This document shows, piece by piece, positions 1 to 6,379 of a DNA stretch of 7,455 nucleotides (positions within the stretch are counted from its first letter, which is position 1; every line of letters starts with the position of its first letter). A program made the position numbers and the translations under genes. Origin of the DNA: JALONO01 sp038209965 (lineage in GTDB: Bacteria > Bacteroidota > Bacteroidia > Cytophagales > Thermoflexibacteraceae). The stretch lies in assembly GCA_038209965.1 (NCBI GenBank), contig JBBQXF010000166.1:1-7455 (forward strand). The letters are read 5' to 3'. Under the pieces are notes generated by a model that worked only from the letters and a program-made list of their open reading frames with translations, was not told where the DNA came from and searched no databases.

Positions 1-460
1 CCAGTCGGGCGGTAATGTCGCGCATGGACAGTTTTTGGTAATAAAAGCTTTTGAGGATTGACAAACAAGGCTCGCCCAGGGCATTGAGCACTTGATCGGC
101 CAATATGGCGGCATCATGGGCTTCGTCAAGCCATGTGTCAGCCTCAAAATGGGACGGTTCGGGGATGGTTTCCCAAGGTACTTAGCGGGCATGGACATTG
201 CGGTAGCGCTTGAGCCAGAGGTTACGGCATACGCTGTAAATAAAAGTGCCAACGGCCGCCGTCAGCCGGAAATCGGGCAGTTGGGCTTTTTGGTAGAAAA
301 TAATGACCCCTTCTTGGAACAAGTCCTTGGCATCCTCCTCCGATCCGTTGGCCATTACCACCAGTTGGCGGATTTTGGGGTAATGCCGATAGATGCTGGC
401 CAGGGCCTCCGAGCGGTGGCCTCCCCGGATTAAGTCGATTATTTGATCGTCATTTATCAT
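1..460 (-). pseudogene. ECF-type RNA polymerase sigma factor, interrupted by an in-frame stop; 3' end beyond the window
   Basis: Sigma factors of this class direct RNA polymerase core to a small regulon. The ATG is at 460-458 and the first in-frame stop upstream is at 496-494. Residues 1-92 carry a region-2 fold: EEDAKDLFQEGVIIFYQK (41-58) followed by FIYSVCRNLWLKRYR (73-87), typical of small Bacteroidota ECF factors. A TAA at 184-182 then stops the frame. The same frame continues with no further stop to position 1 and encodes about 60 more residues, including LGEPCLSILKSFYYQKLSMR, which looks like the start of region 4, the -35-binding helix-turn-helix. The stop lies in the linker between regions 2 and 4, so the 92-residue product would lack promoter recognition. 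It could be a recent pseudogene, a sequencing error, or read-through. No anti-sigma gene is visible. Family assignment is fairly sure; the cause of the stop is open. Confidence 0.8.
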
Positions 461-857
461 CTCCGCACGGGCTTGGATGGAACTCCCAATTCTTTATGTC
501 CCAAATGGACGGAAGGTTTCCATTATTGCCAATATGTTTTGGTAATGGAAACCAACTTTGGCCAACGAACGTGGTTGGTGATGGACTAGAATCAGTATCT
601 ATCAAATACCAACCAACAAAATAATTTGAACCAGCGAGCGAAGTAATTCATTGAAAATCAAAGAAATAAGCCCCATTAGTCGCCTAAATTGGTTGCGGAT
701 TGGGACAAATCGCGGGCTGGAACAATATGTCCGCATCTGCGCACAGGCAGTTGGGCAAGCCGGGGGGATTCAACGCACCTAAACCGGCCGATCGGTTAAT
801 ATCAAGCCTGAAATCCCAGATCCATCCTTGGTTAGGTGAAGCGAGGCTGCCCACCAG
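461..857. other. Gene-free stretch between the RDD gene and the sigma factor
   Basis: About 400 bases without a convincing gene. The only open frame of note, plus strand 700-894, resembles nothing I recognise and overlaps the 3' end of the RDD gene. The stretch holds an 11-bp inverted repeat (515-553, listed separately), a weaker 7-bp pair (573-579 with 608-614), and presumably the promoter of the sigma factor, although no clean TAnnTTTG box was found on the minus strand. No tRNA or other known RNA was recognised. Confidence 0.5.
515..553. repeat. Inverted repeat upstream of the sigma factor
   Basis: GGTTTCCATTA (515-525) is perfectly repeated in inverted form as TAATGGAAACC (543-553). Inside, CCAA (529-532) can pair with TTGG (539-542), which lengthens the stem across a 3-base bulge. 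There is no T-run beside it, so it does not look like an intrinsic terminator. It lies 55-93 bases before the sigma factor start, where an operator or 5' leader structure would be expected. The role is inferred from position only. Confidence 0.5.
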
Positions 858-1574
858 TTATTTTACCAATAACGTACTGGTGATAAAATTGTAATCCCGG
901 ACAACCGTTTCCAGGAACTTGAGTTGGGGCAGGTCGGAAGTGGCCACTAGCAGGTCTTTTACTTTTTGGGCGGCCAGTTCCACCGGCTTCTTGTTCCGGT
1001 TGCGGCGGTAGGTAAAAATTACCTCCTTGATGATATTGATGTCCCGATCACTGAGTTGAGCGACTTGGGGAAAAATTACTTGGTAGTTTTGGTTGGTCTG
1101 GCGCAGGTTGGAGGCTTGCAATCGGACGTATTTTTTCACTTTCACCACACAAGTGCCCGCCGCAACATCTCCCAGTCGCTGGCCCTTGCCCCGGATGATT
1201 ACCGTCAAAATGGCGATAACGGGCAGGGCCGTAGATTCCAGAAGCCCAAACAACCAGCGCAGGAAATATCCGCCCAGCGTTGGTGTATTGCCATCCAGCC
1301 GGATCACTTTAATGTTGATGGCGCGCTTTCCGATCGTCTGCCCATTGAGAAAAACCTCGCAAAGGAGTGGATAAAAAACGAAAGGTAGAATAATGGTGAT
1401 CGTGGCCGCTGTACTGTCACCCAGGCTAGAGGTGTTCAGCAATAAAAAAGCCGTTAAGAGATAAGAATACTGCACCATTTGATCCAGTATAGTGGCTACT
1501 ATCCGGTCGCCCAAGCTGGCCAGTTGGTACTCAATGGTGACATTGTGCGAGGTCAAGATCCGGATAGCTTCCAT
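858..1574 (-). CDS. RDD family membrane protein
   Basis: A 238-residue integral membrane protein. The RDD signature is visible: Arg24 and Asp31 in GDRIVATILDQ, the conserved GQTIGKRAINIKVI loop (78-91), and RGKGQRLGDVAAGTCVV (128-144). Three hydrophobic segments lie at about residues 25-47, 58-77 and 104-127. A cytoplasmic tail of about 90 residues follows (150-238) with a charged stretch YRRNRNKKP near 189; tails of this kind seem usual in Bacteroidota RDD proteins. The ATG at 1574-1572 overlaps the stop of the upstream gene by one base (TAATG), so the two are probably translationally coupled. Some RDD proteins elsewhere have been linked to ion or solute transport, but the substrate here cannot be told from sequence. 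No strong terminator is evident downstream. Confidence 0.88.
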   Translation of the reverse strand: MEAIRILTSHNVTIEYQLASLGDRIVATILDQMVQYSYLLTAFLLLNTSSLGDSTAATITIILPFVFYPLLCEVFLNGQTIGKRAINIKVIRLDGNTPTLGGYFLRWLFGLLESTALPVIAILTVIIRGKGQRLGDVAAGTCVVKVKKYVRLQASNLRQTNQNYQVIFPQVAQLSDRDINIIKEVIFTYRRNRNKKPVELAAQKVKDLLVATSDLPQLKFLETVVRDYNFITSTLLVK

Positions 1575-2110
1575 TATTGGGCGGGTTTAACGGGTGTAGC
1601 AGTTTGGGGTTTGGTGTTGTTCTCTTTGGGCGGATCTAGCAGCTTTTTGCGCCGCAAGATGGTCTCCAACACGCGCAGGTCATGCTCGCTCTTGAAGATA
1701 CTGTGCGGGAAATAAAGAAACTGCACTTTGGACAAGAAAAACATATAGTAATCTTTGCCGGGTTTTACTTTGATGATCTTGTCCCAAGAAATTTGCATCC
1801 CCTCTTTGTCATTGATTTTAGCTATAATATGACGGCTATCAATTTCATAGAAGAACTTTTGGAACAATACTTTTGATTGCTCCAATTGGCTCACCCCAGC
1901 GAATTGAATGGCCCAGAACAACACATACAAAATGGTGGAAATCAGGGCAATGGAAAAACACCACCAAAAAGCCCCTTTTACAAAAATGGGAATGAGCATA
2001 ATGGCTACCGGCACCAAGAAAGCCCACCACCATTCCAACAGTACATTCTGCATCCCCAATTTGATAAATGTATTTTTATCCAATTGGTACTTTTTTGTCT
2101 TGCTAATCAT
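1574..2110 (-). CDS. YcxB-like two-helix membrane protein
   Basis: A 178-residue protein of unknown function. Two hydrophobic segments (about 25-44, rich in Trp at 27-29, and 48-70) form a short membrane hairpin. A soluble domain follows (about 80-155) with ISWDKIIKVKPGKDYYMFFLS (107-127 approximately) and FLYFPHSIF (131-139), the pattern of a YcxB-like C-terminal domain. The end is a low-complexity Pro/Thr/Lys tail (159-178). The family match is from memory of the motif pattern and is less secure than for the neighbours. It is the middle gene of a minus-strand unit, 35 bases after nadC and overlapping the RDD gene by one base, so it probably works with the RDD protein at the membrane. It is more A+T-rich than nadC. 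Confidence 0.68.
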   Translation of the reverse strand: MISKTKKYQLDKNTFIKLGMQNVLLEWWWAFLVPVAIMLIPIFVKGAFWWCFSIALISTILYVLFWAIQFAGVSQLEQSKVLFQKFFYEIDSRHIIAKINDKEGMQISWDKIIKVKPGKDYYMFFLSKVQFLYFPHSIFKSEHDLRVLETILRRKKLLDPPKENNTKPQTATPVKPAQ

Positions 2111-2145
2111 GATTTTAAATTCGAAAAATAGTAGTTAAAACGATT

Positions 2146-3003
2146 TTAGTAGGCTTTCAGGCTCAAATCTAAGCTCCGAATAGAATGGGTAAGGGCGCCA
2201 ATGGAAATAAAGTCGACCCCGCAACCCGCAACCGCCCGGATGTCCTTATCGGTGAGGCCGCCCGACGCCTCAGTTGGGTACTGTCCATCAATCAAGCCAA
2301 CTGCCTCGGTCATGGTGGCCAGATCCATGTTGTCGAGCATGATCACATCGATGCCGCCAATGGCCAATACTTGGCGCACCTCGGCCAAATTTCGGGTTTC
2401 CACCTCGATGCGCAGCGGTTTGCCCGATTCTTTTACATAGCGCTGGGCCGACGCAATGGCCGGGCCGATCCCGCCGGCGTAGTCAATGTGGTTGTCCTTG
2501 AGCATGATCATATCGAACAGGCCAAAACGGTGATTTTTTCCCCCCCCGATCCTGACGGCCCATTTTTCCATCAGCCGAAAATTGGGCGTGGTCTTGCGGG
2601 TGTCCAGTATTTTGGCTTTGGTGCCTTGGGTCAGGGCCACCACTTGGCGGGTGTAAGTCGCGATGCCACTCATACGCTGCATACAGTTGAGCAGTAAGCG
2701 CTCGCCCATGAGAATGGCGCGGGCATTGCCTTGCACCACAAACGCCACATCACCCATTTTCACCGCTTGGCCATCGGCAAAAAAGAAGTCCACTGTGGCC
2801 AACGGATCCACCTTGGCCAAAATCAGCCCGGCCAAGTCCAGCCCAGCAATGATGCCGGTATCCTTGACCAAGAGCCGGGCGCGGCGCACCGCCCCAGCCG
2901 GCACAGCGGCCAAGGCCGACTGGTCGCCTTCGCCCACATCTTCGCGCAGGGCCGCCTCGATGAACTGATCGATTGCTTCGGGTGTTAGGTAATTGTGTTC
3001 CAC
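2146..3003 (-). CDS. nadC: Nicotinate-nucleotide diphosphorylase (carboxylating), quinolinate phosphoribosyltransferase
   Basis: NadC converts quinolinate and PRPP to nicotinate mononucleotide, CO2 and pyrophosphate, the step of de novo NAD synthesis that follows NadA/NadB. The 285 residues match the usual length. Hallmarks are EDVGEGDQS (21-29), SGIAT (112-116), DTRKTTP (134-140), GGGKNHR (153-159), KDNH (169-172), IEVE (199-202), MLDN (222-225), and EASGGL (245-250) with SIGALTHS (267-274) in the phosphate-binding region. The Arg, Lys and His residues that bind substrate in the family are present. The start is GTG at 3003-3001: an in-frame TAG lies six codons upstream and no ATG lies between, while the next Met is residue 83, inside the fold. 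nadA and nadB are not in the window. It is the first gene of a three-gene minus-strand unit. Confidence 0.97.
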   Translation of the reverse strand: MEHNYLTPEAIDQFIEAALREDVGEGDQSALAAVPAGAVRRARLLVKDTGIIAGLDLAGLILAKVDPLATVDFFFADGQAVKMGDVAFVVQGNARAILMGERLLLNCMQRMSGIATYTRQVVALTQGTKAKILDTRKTTPNFRLMEKWAVRIGGGKNHRFGLFDMIMLKDNHIDYAGGIGPAIASAQRYVKESGKPLRIEVETRNLAEVRQVLAIGGIDVIMLDNMDLATMTEAVGLIDGQYPTEASGGLTDKDIRAVAGCGVDFISIGALTHSIRSLDLSLKAY

Positions 3004-3117
3004 GCAGCAAAAATGCCTCTATGCGGGCTGATTTGCAAACCTCGGGCCACTAAGTTTTTTTGGGGAGGGCTGGCTACTGTTCAATCTAGTGCTTAACTTC
3101 GCGTTCTTACTCCTGTT
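3004..3117. promoter_or_regulatory. Divergent intergene between nadC and moaD
   Basis: This 114-base gap must hold the start signals for the nadC unit (leftward) and the moaD-like gene (rightward). TAACTTCG at 3094-3101 is one mismatch from the Bacteroidota -7 element TAnnTTTG and lies 17 bases before the moaD ATG, but no -33 TTTG was found at the proper distance. On the minus strand, GAGGTTTG (3043-3036) is a similarly weak match. No operator-like palindrome stands out. Confidence 0.3.
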
Positions 3118-3360
3118 ATGCAACTCAATATCTATCTGTTCGGGATTACCAAAGAGATTATTGGTGGCGGACAACTCGCTTACTTGGCCCGGGGGCCGCT
3201 GACCGTGGGCCAACTGCGGGCCGAACTTTGCCAACAATACCCCGCCCTGACCGCCCTGCGTTCGCTGGCCATTGCGGTCAACAACGACTATGCCGAGGAC
3301 GATCTGGCACTGGTTGCCTCCGACGAGATTGCGCTCATCCCACCCGTGAGTGGCGGGTGA
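3118..3360 (+). CDS. moaD: MoaD-type small sulfur carrier protein (molybdopterin synthase small subunit)
   Basis: An 80-residue beta-grasp protein that ends in Gly-Gly, the tail that is adenylated and thiocarboxylated so that sulfur can be delivered to precursor Z in molybdopterin synthesis. The diagnostic end is DEIALIPPVSGG (69-80). AVNNDYAEDDLALV (53-66) and LTVGQLRAELCQQYP (28-42) fit MoaD, and the length of about 80 residues is usual. MoaE, the partner catalytic subunit, and MoeB/ThiF-type activating enzymes are not adjacent, so they must be encoded elsewhere if this is a true MoaD. A ThiS-like carrier is possible, but PPVSGG favours MoaD. It is transcribed divergently from nadC and followed by a long A+T-rich gap. 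Confidence 0.87.
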   Translation: MQLNIYLFGITKEIIGGGQLAYLARGPLTVGQLRAELCQQYPALTALRSLAIAVNNDYAEDDLALVASDEIALIPPVSGG

Positions 3361-3425
3361 GCAAGGGCTGCCCCAGCACAGGTAAATGCCAATCTATTGC
3401 CTTCTACCTGTTTAAGTAGGTTTTC

Positions 3426-3482
3426 GGGCATTGAGTACCTGATTATCAAAACAGGTTTATTTTTGATAATCAAGCATTGCCC
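3426..3482. repeat. Long imperfect hairpin with perfect 12-bp core arms
   Basis: TGATTATCAAAA (3440-3451) and TTTTGATAATCA (3461-3472) are perfect inverted arms around a 9-base loop. Outside them, GGGCATTG (3426-3433) pairs with CATTGCCC (3475-3482) with a single T-T mismatch, across a small asymmetric internal loop. The inner arms are A+T-rich, so this is not a classical terminator for moaD. A TATTTTTG sequence (3458-3465) that fits the -7 consensus TAnnTTTG overlaps the loop and right arm, which would suit an operator; no -33 box is at normal spacing. Confidence 0.6.
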
Positions 3483-3513
3483 AACACAGTTTTGGTGGAT
3501 ATTAAACGGATTG

Positions 3514-3605
3514 GGGCAATTAAGCATATTTATCTCTTTGATTTTGAATGATTTGGCTTGCTGGCTAGTGCAAAATAAATTTTGTTTGGGGATATTTAAT
3601 TGCCC
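3514..3605. repeat. 10-bp inverted repeat flanking the candidate promoter
   Basis: GGGCAATTAA (3514-3523) is perfectly inverted as TTAATTGCCC (3596-3605), with 72 bases between. The 7-base motif ATTGCCC also occurs at 3476-3482, so the GGGCAAT at 3514-3520 could pair with either copy. Two exclusive pairings of this kind suggest a possible switching leader, but chance in A+T-rich DNA is not excluded. Confidence 0.45.
3552..3584 (+). promoter_or_regulatory. Candidate Bacteroidota-type promoter for the AlbA_2 gene
   Basis: TTTG (3552-3555) is followed after 20 bases by TAAATTTTG (3576-3584), close to the Bacteroidota -33/-7 consensus TTTG-N19-21-TAnnTTTG but with one extra T in the -7 box. It lies about 110 bases before the ATG at 3692. 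The box sits in a small palindrome, CAAAAT-AA-ATTTTG. This is a consensus match only. Confidence 0.3.
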
Positions 3606-3691
3606 ATTTTACCAATCGGTAACCAATCAAGGTATCCACCCAAACGTTAGTTATTATTTAATTCTTCGCAGAGCAACAAACGCATAGAATA

Positions 3692-5134
3692 ATGAACGAG
3701 GATGAACTTAATGATCTCATGCCCCAATTGCTGCGATTGCCAAGAGAAAACGGATACGTCGAGTTCAAACATAGCCACCACAAACCCGAAGAAATTGGCA
3801 AATATCTCTCCGCCCTTGCCAACAGCGCGTTTCTGGCCGATCAGCCTTACGGCTATATGGTATTTGGGGTGGAAGAGGTGACCGGCCGGATCGTGGGCAC
3901 CAAATTCAAAGCCTACGAGCATAAAATGGCCAACAAGGATCTCGAGCTTTGGTTGGCCGATTTATTGGCCCCAAGAATAAATTTCAAAATTTATTCTTTT
4001 TTTTATGGGGCCAAAGAGTTGGTTTTGTTCCAAATAACCGCTTCCAGTGGCCAACCTACCTTTTTTGCCAACCTGGCCTACACCAAGGTGCGCAATCAGG
4101 TGCAATTCCTCCGCGAGTTTCCCGAGCTGGAGCTCAAACTCTGGCAAAAACCAATTGGGGGATTTGAGCTACAATATGCCAAGCAAGACCTGTCGGCAGC
4201 CGATGTATTGGCCCTGCTGGATACCCACGCGGTTTTTGAGCTACTGCTAAAAATACCGTACCCCACCACCCAAGCGGGCGTGTTTGATAAACTGCTGACC
4301 GAGAAATTGGTCGTCTCCGATCACGGGCGCTACCATTTAACCTATTTGGGGGCTTTGCTTTTTGCCAAGAACCTCCAAAAGCTCGAATTGGGGCGAAAAG
4401 CACCCCGGGTGACCAAGTACAAGGGAAAAGAAAAGCCCGTGGTGGAGCAGGATCAATTCCTCGCACTTGGCTACGGCCCTGGTTTTCAACCATTGATAAA
4501 TCACATCTTGGCTAGCTTGCCGCCGGGTAATACCAGTGGGGCCACAACCCAAGGAGCCGCCTATCCCCCGCTGGCCATTCGCGAACTGGTGGCCAATGCC
4601 CTTGTCCACCAGGATTTCACGCAGCAGGGCAATTTTCTCACCATCAAAATTTACAAAGATCGCTTGGAAATAAGCAATCCAGGCCTGCCATGCGTGGAAC
4701 CAAATCGCTTTAGCGATGGGCACAGTGCTTGCAATCCGCTGTTGGCCAATGCCATGCGGCGAATGGGCTTCGGCCAAGATAATGGCAGTGGGATAGTCAC
4801 CGTGCTTACCCAATGTGAAGCATTTCAACTACCCTCACCTGATTTCAAGGTAGTGCAAAACCAAACCATCGCCACGCTCTATGCGCACCAAGATTTTGCC
4901 CAAATCAGCCGGAGTGAACGGCTGAGGGCCGTTTATCAACATTGCTGCCTGCGCTATTTGACCAACCAGAAAATGAACAATCAGGCAGTCAGGGAGCGGT
5001 TTCAAATTGATGAGCGGCAAATGCCCATTGCCTCCCAAGCCATTGTGGATGCCTCGCGCGAAAACCTGATCAAATTTGACCCATCTGGACAAAAATCGCG
5101 CAAATTTGCCTGTTACGTCCCTTATTGGGCCTAG
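3692..5134 (+). CDS. AlbA_2 (Schlafen-like)/HATPase_c_4-type ATP-binding protein, putative transcriptional regulator
   Basis: A 480-residue soluble protein. Residues about 20-135 form an AlbA_2 domain: ENGYVEFK (19-26), GYMVFGVEE (54-62), then PRINFKIYSFFYG (94-106) and LVLFQITA (110-117). The middle part is mixed helical. AIRELVANALVHQDF (295-309) is the ATP-binding N-box of the GHKL-like HATPase_c_4 family, with Glu298, Asn302 and Asp308, and DRLEISNPG (323-331) plus GQDNGSGI (361-368) complete that domain. The last 80 residues (about 405-480) look like a winged-helix end. Proteins of this build are usually annotated as ATP-binding proteins or transcriptional regulators, and AlbA_2 also occurs in defence-linked proteins; no target can be assigned. 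nuoD follows after 27 bases with no terminator between, so the two may be co-transcribed. A long palindrome lies within the coding sequence (3965-4014). Confidence 0.86.
   Translation: MNEDELNDLMPQLLRLPRENGYVEFKHSHHKPEEIGKYLSALANSAFLADQPYGYMVFGVEEVTGRIVGTKFKAYEHKMANKDLELWLADLLAPRINFKIYSFFYGAKELVLFQITASSGQPTFFANLAYTKVRNQVQFLREFPELELKLWQKPIGGFELQYAKQDLSAADVLALLDTHAVFELLLKIPYPTTQAGVFDKLLTEKLVVSDHGRYHLTYLGALLFAKNLQKLELGRKAPRVTKYKGKEKPVVEQDQFLALGYGPGFQPLINHILASLPPGNTSGATTQGAAYPPLAIRELVANALVHQDFTQQGNFLTIKIYKDRLEISNPGLPCVEPNRFSDGHSACNPLLANAMRRMGFGQDNGSGIVTVLTQCEAFQLPSPDFKVVQNQTIATLYAHQDFAQISRSERLRAVYQHCCLRYLTNQKMNNQAVRERFQIDERQMPIASQAIVDASRENLIKFDPSGQKSRKFACYVPYWA
3965..4014 (+). repeat. 50-nt stem-loop with T8 tract inside the AlbA_2 coding sequence
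   Basis: AAGAATAAATTT (3973-3984) and AAATTTATTCTT (3987-3998) are perfect inverted arms around a 2-base centre. Outside them, TTGGCCCC (3965-3972) pairs with GGGGCCAA (4007-4014), leaving only an 8-base bulge (3999-4006) on the right. Twenty base pairs are possible in all. A run of eight T (3997-4004) follows the inner stem, so the layout resembles an intrinsic terminator, though it is within a reading frame (codons about 92-108) that encodes conserved AlbA_2 sequence. Function is unknown. Confidence 0.6.
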
Positions 5135-5161
5135 TTAACCATCCAAGCCACCGACAACCAG

Positions 5162-6379
5162 ATGCCAGTTATCCAATATGAATACGACCCGGCCCATTTG
5201 GCCCGCTCCGAACCCACCAAATACCAGCCGGCCGATTTGCCAGCCGGGCATACCATCATCAATGTGGGCCCCCAGCACCCTTCCACCCACGGGGTGCTGC
5301 GCATGGAGGTGGTCACCGATGGCGAGCAAGTGGTCGATGTAGTGCCCCATATCGGCTATTTGCACCGCTGTTTTGAGAAACACGCCGAGCATTTGCCCTA
5401 CAACCAGATCATCCCGTTTGTGGATCGGCTCGACTACGTGGCCGCCATGAACAACGAGCACACCTACGCAATGGGGGTAGAAAAGTTACTGGGCATTACC
5501 GACCGGATCCCCCGGCGGGTGGAATACATCCGCGTGCTCATGGCCGAACTCAGCCGCTTGGCCTCCCATTTCGTCGCCATCGGGACCTACGGCGTGGACA
5601 TGGGCGCCACCACCCCTTTCCTGTGGCTCATGCGCGACCGGGAACATATTTTGCGGCTTTTCGAGTGGGTAAGTGGTGCCCGGTTGCTCTACAACTACAT
5701 TTGGATCGGCGGGCTGTATTATGATCTCCCCCTGCAATTTGAAGAACGCTGTGCCGAATTTATCAAATACTTGATCCCCAAATTGGACGAATTGGACAAA
5801 CTGTTGATCGAGAACCAGATATTTATCCAGCGGACGGCCAATGTGGGTGTGCTCCCGCTCGAAGTAGCGATCAACTATGGCATCACGGGGCCCATGCTCC
5901 GAGCTTCGGGCCTGCGCTATGATTTGCGGCGGATCGATGGCTATTCGGTCTATCCCGAATTGGAATTTGACATTCCCGTGGGCACCGGGGCCAGGGGTAC
6001 TGTCGGCGACTGTTGGGATCGGACCCACGTGCGGGCCCAAGAATGTCGCCAGTCGGTGCGGATCGTGGAGCAGTGCCTCGCCCGCCTCACCTCTGATTTG
6101 CGCCGCACCCGCGCTTTTGACCCCCAAGGAGCAGTACCCAAAAACCTGCGGATGAAAAAAGCGGCCGACCTCTATTTCCGGGCCGAAAACCCCAAGGGCG
6201 AACTGGGGTTCTTCTTCCGCACGGTGGCCAATAGCGACGTGCCCGCCCGGATCAAAGTCCGCTCTTGCTGCTTTGCCAACCTTGCTGTATTGGCCGATAT
6301 TTCGCGGGGGGCCGCACTGGCGGATCTAATCGCCATCCTGGGATCGCTGGACATCGTGCTGGGGGAAATTGACCGGTAA
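5162..6379 (+). CDS. nuoD: NADH-quinone oxidoreductase subunit D (complex I 49-kDa subunit type)
   Basis: NuoD is a peripheral-arm subunit of respiratory complex I; together with NuoB it forms the quinone-binding pocket near cluster N2. The 405 residues are full length for a stand-alone NuoD, with no fused NuoC part. Hallmarks are INVGPQHPSTHGVLR (33-47, with His39 and His43), HIGYLHRCFEK (63-73), RLDYVAAMNNE (89-99, with Tyr92, which matches the quinone-binding Tyr of homologues), RVLMAELSRLASH (124-136), GDCWDR (282-287), and AENPKGELGFF (341-351). It ends GEIDR, the near-invariant complex I ending. In NiFe hydrogenases, the distant relatives, metal-binding cysteines sit at the ends; here that pattern is absent. 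nuoC and nuoE are not beside it: an AlbA_2 gene precedes it and an opposing gene follows. It is G+C-rich compared with both flanks. Confidence 0.97.
   Translation: MPVIQYEYDPAHLARSEPTKYQPADLPAGHTIINVGPQHPSTHGVLRMEVVTDGEQVVDVVPHIGYLHRCFEKHAEHLPYNQIIPFVDRLDYVAAMNNEHTYAMGVEKLLGITDRIPRRVEYIRVLMAELSRLASHFVAIGTYGVDMGATTPFLWLMRDREHILRLFEWVSGARLLYNYIWIGGLYYDLPLQFEERCAEFIKYLIPKLDELDKLLIENQIFIQRTANVGVLPLEVAINYGITGPMLRASGLRYDLRRIDGYSVYPELEFDIPVGTGARGTVGDCWDRTHVRAQECRQSVRIVEQCLARLTSDLRRTRAFDPQGAVPKNLRMKKAADLYFRAENPKGELGFFFRTVANSDVPARIKVRSCCFANLAVLADISRGAALADLIAILGSLDIVLGEIDR

Larger units (their letters stand above)
3361..3691. other. A+T-rich intergene with nested inverted repeats
   Basis: Over 330 bases between moaD and the AlbA_2 gene with no convincing reading frame. 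It holds a 12-bp inverted repeat (3440-3472) inside an imperfect longer hairpin (3426-3482), a 10-bp inverted repeat spanning 3514-3605, a 6-bp palindrome (3571-3584), and a candidate promoter (3552-3584). It probably forms the leader and control region of the AlbA_2 gene, but could also be a remnant of a mobile or repeat element. Confidence 0.5.

Noticed and set aside
700..894. A 64-codon plus-strand frame in the gap before the RDD gene
   Set aside because: No similarity recognised, no hydrophobic or repeat pattern, and its end overlaps the RDD 3' end. Not supportable as a gene.
966..1388. A 140-codon plus-strand open frame opposite the RDD gene
   Set aside because: The RDD signature lies on the minus strand here, so the plus frame is a shadow.
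2185..2697. A 170-codon plus-strand open frame opposite nadC
   Set aside because: nadC motifs cover the whole stretch on the minus strand; the plus frame has none.
364..4690. Metal-binding or NiFe-hydrogenase function for proteins in the window
   Set aside because: No cysteine-rich metal motifs were seen in these genes; the only hydrogenase relative is nuoD, which lacks the paired terminal cysteines and ends as complex I subunits do.
4337..4828. A 163-codon open frame antisense to the AlbA_2 gene
   Set aside because: The sense strand carries clear HATPase motifs across this stretch; the antisense frame shows no family features.
5486..6127. A 213-codon open frame antisense to nuoD
   Set aside because: It is fully inside nuoD, has no recognisable domain, and is explained by G+C-rich third positions of the sense gene.
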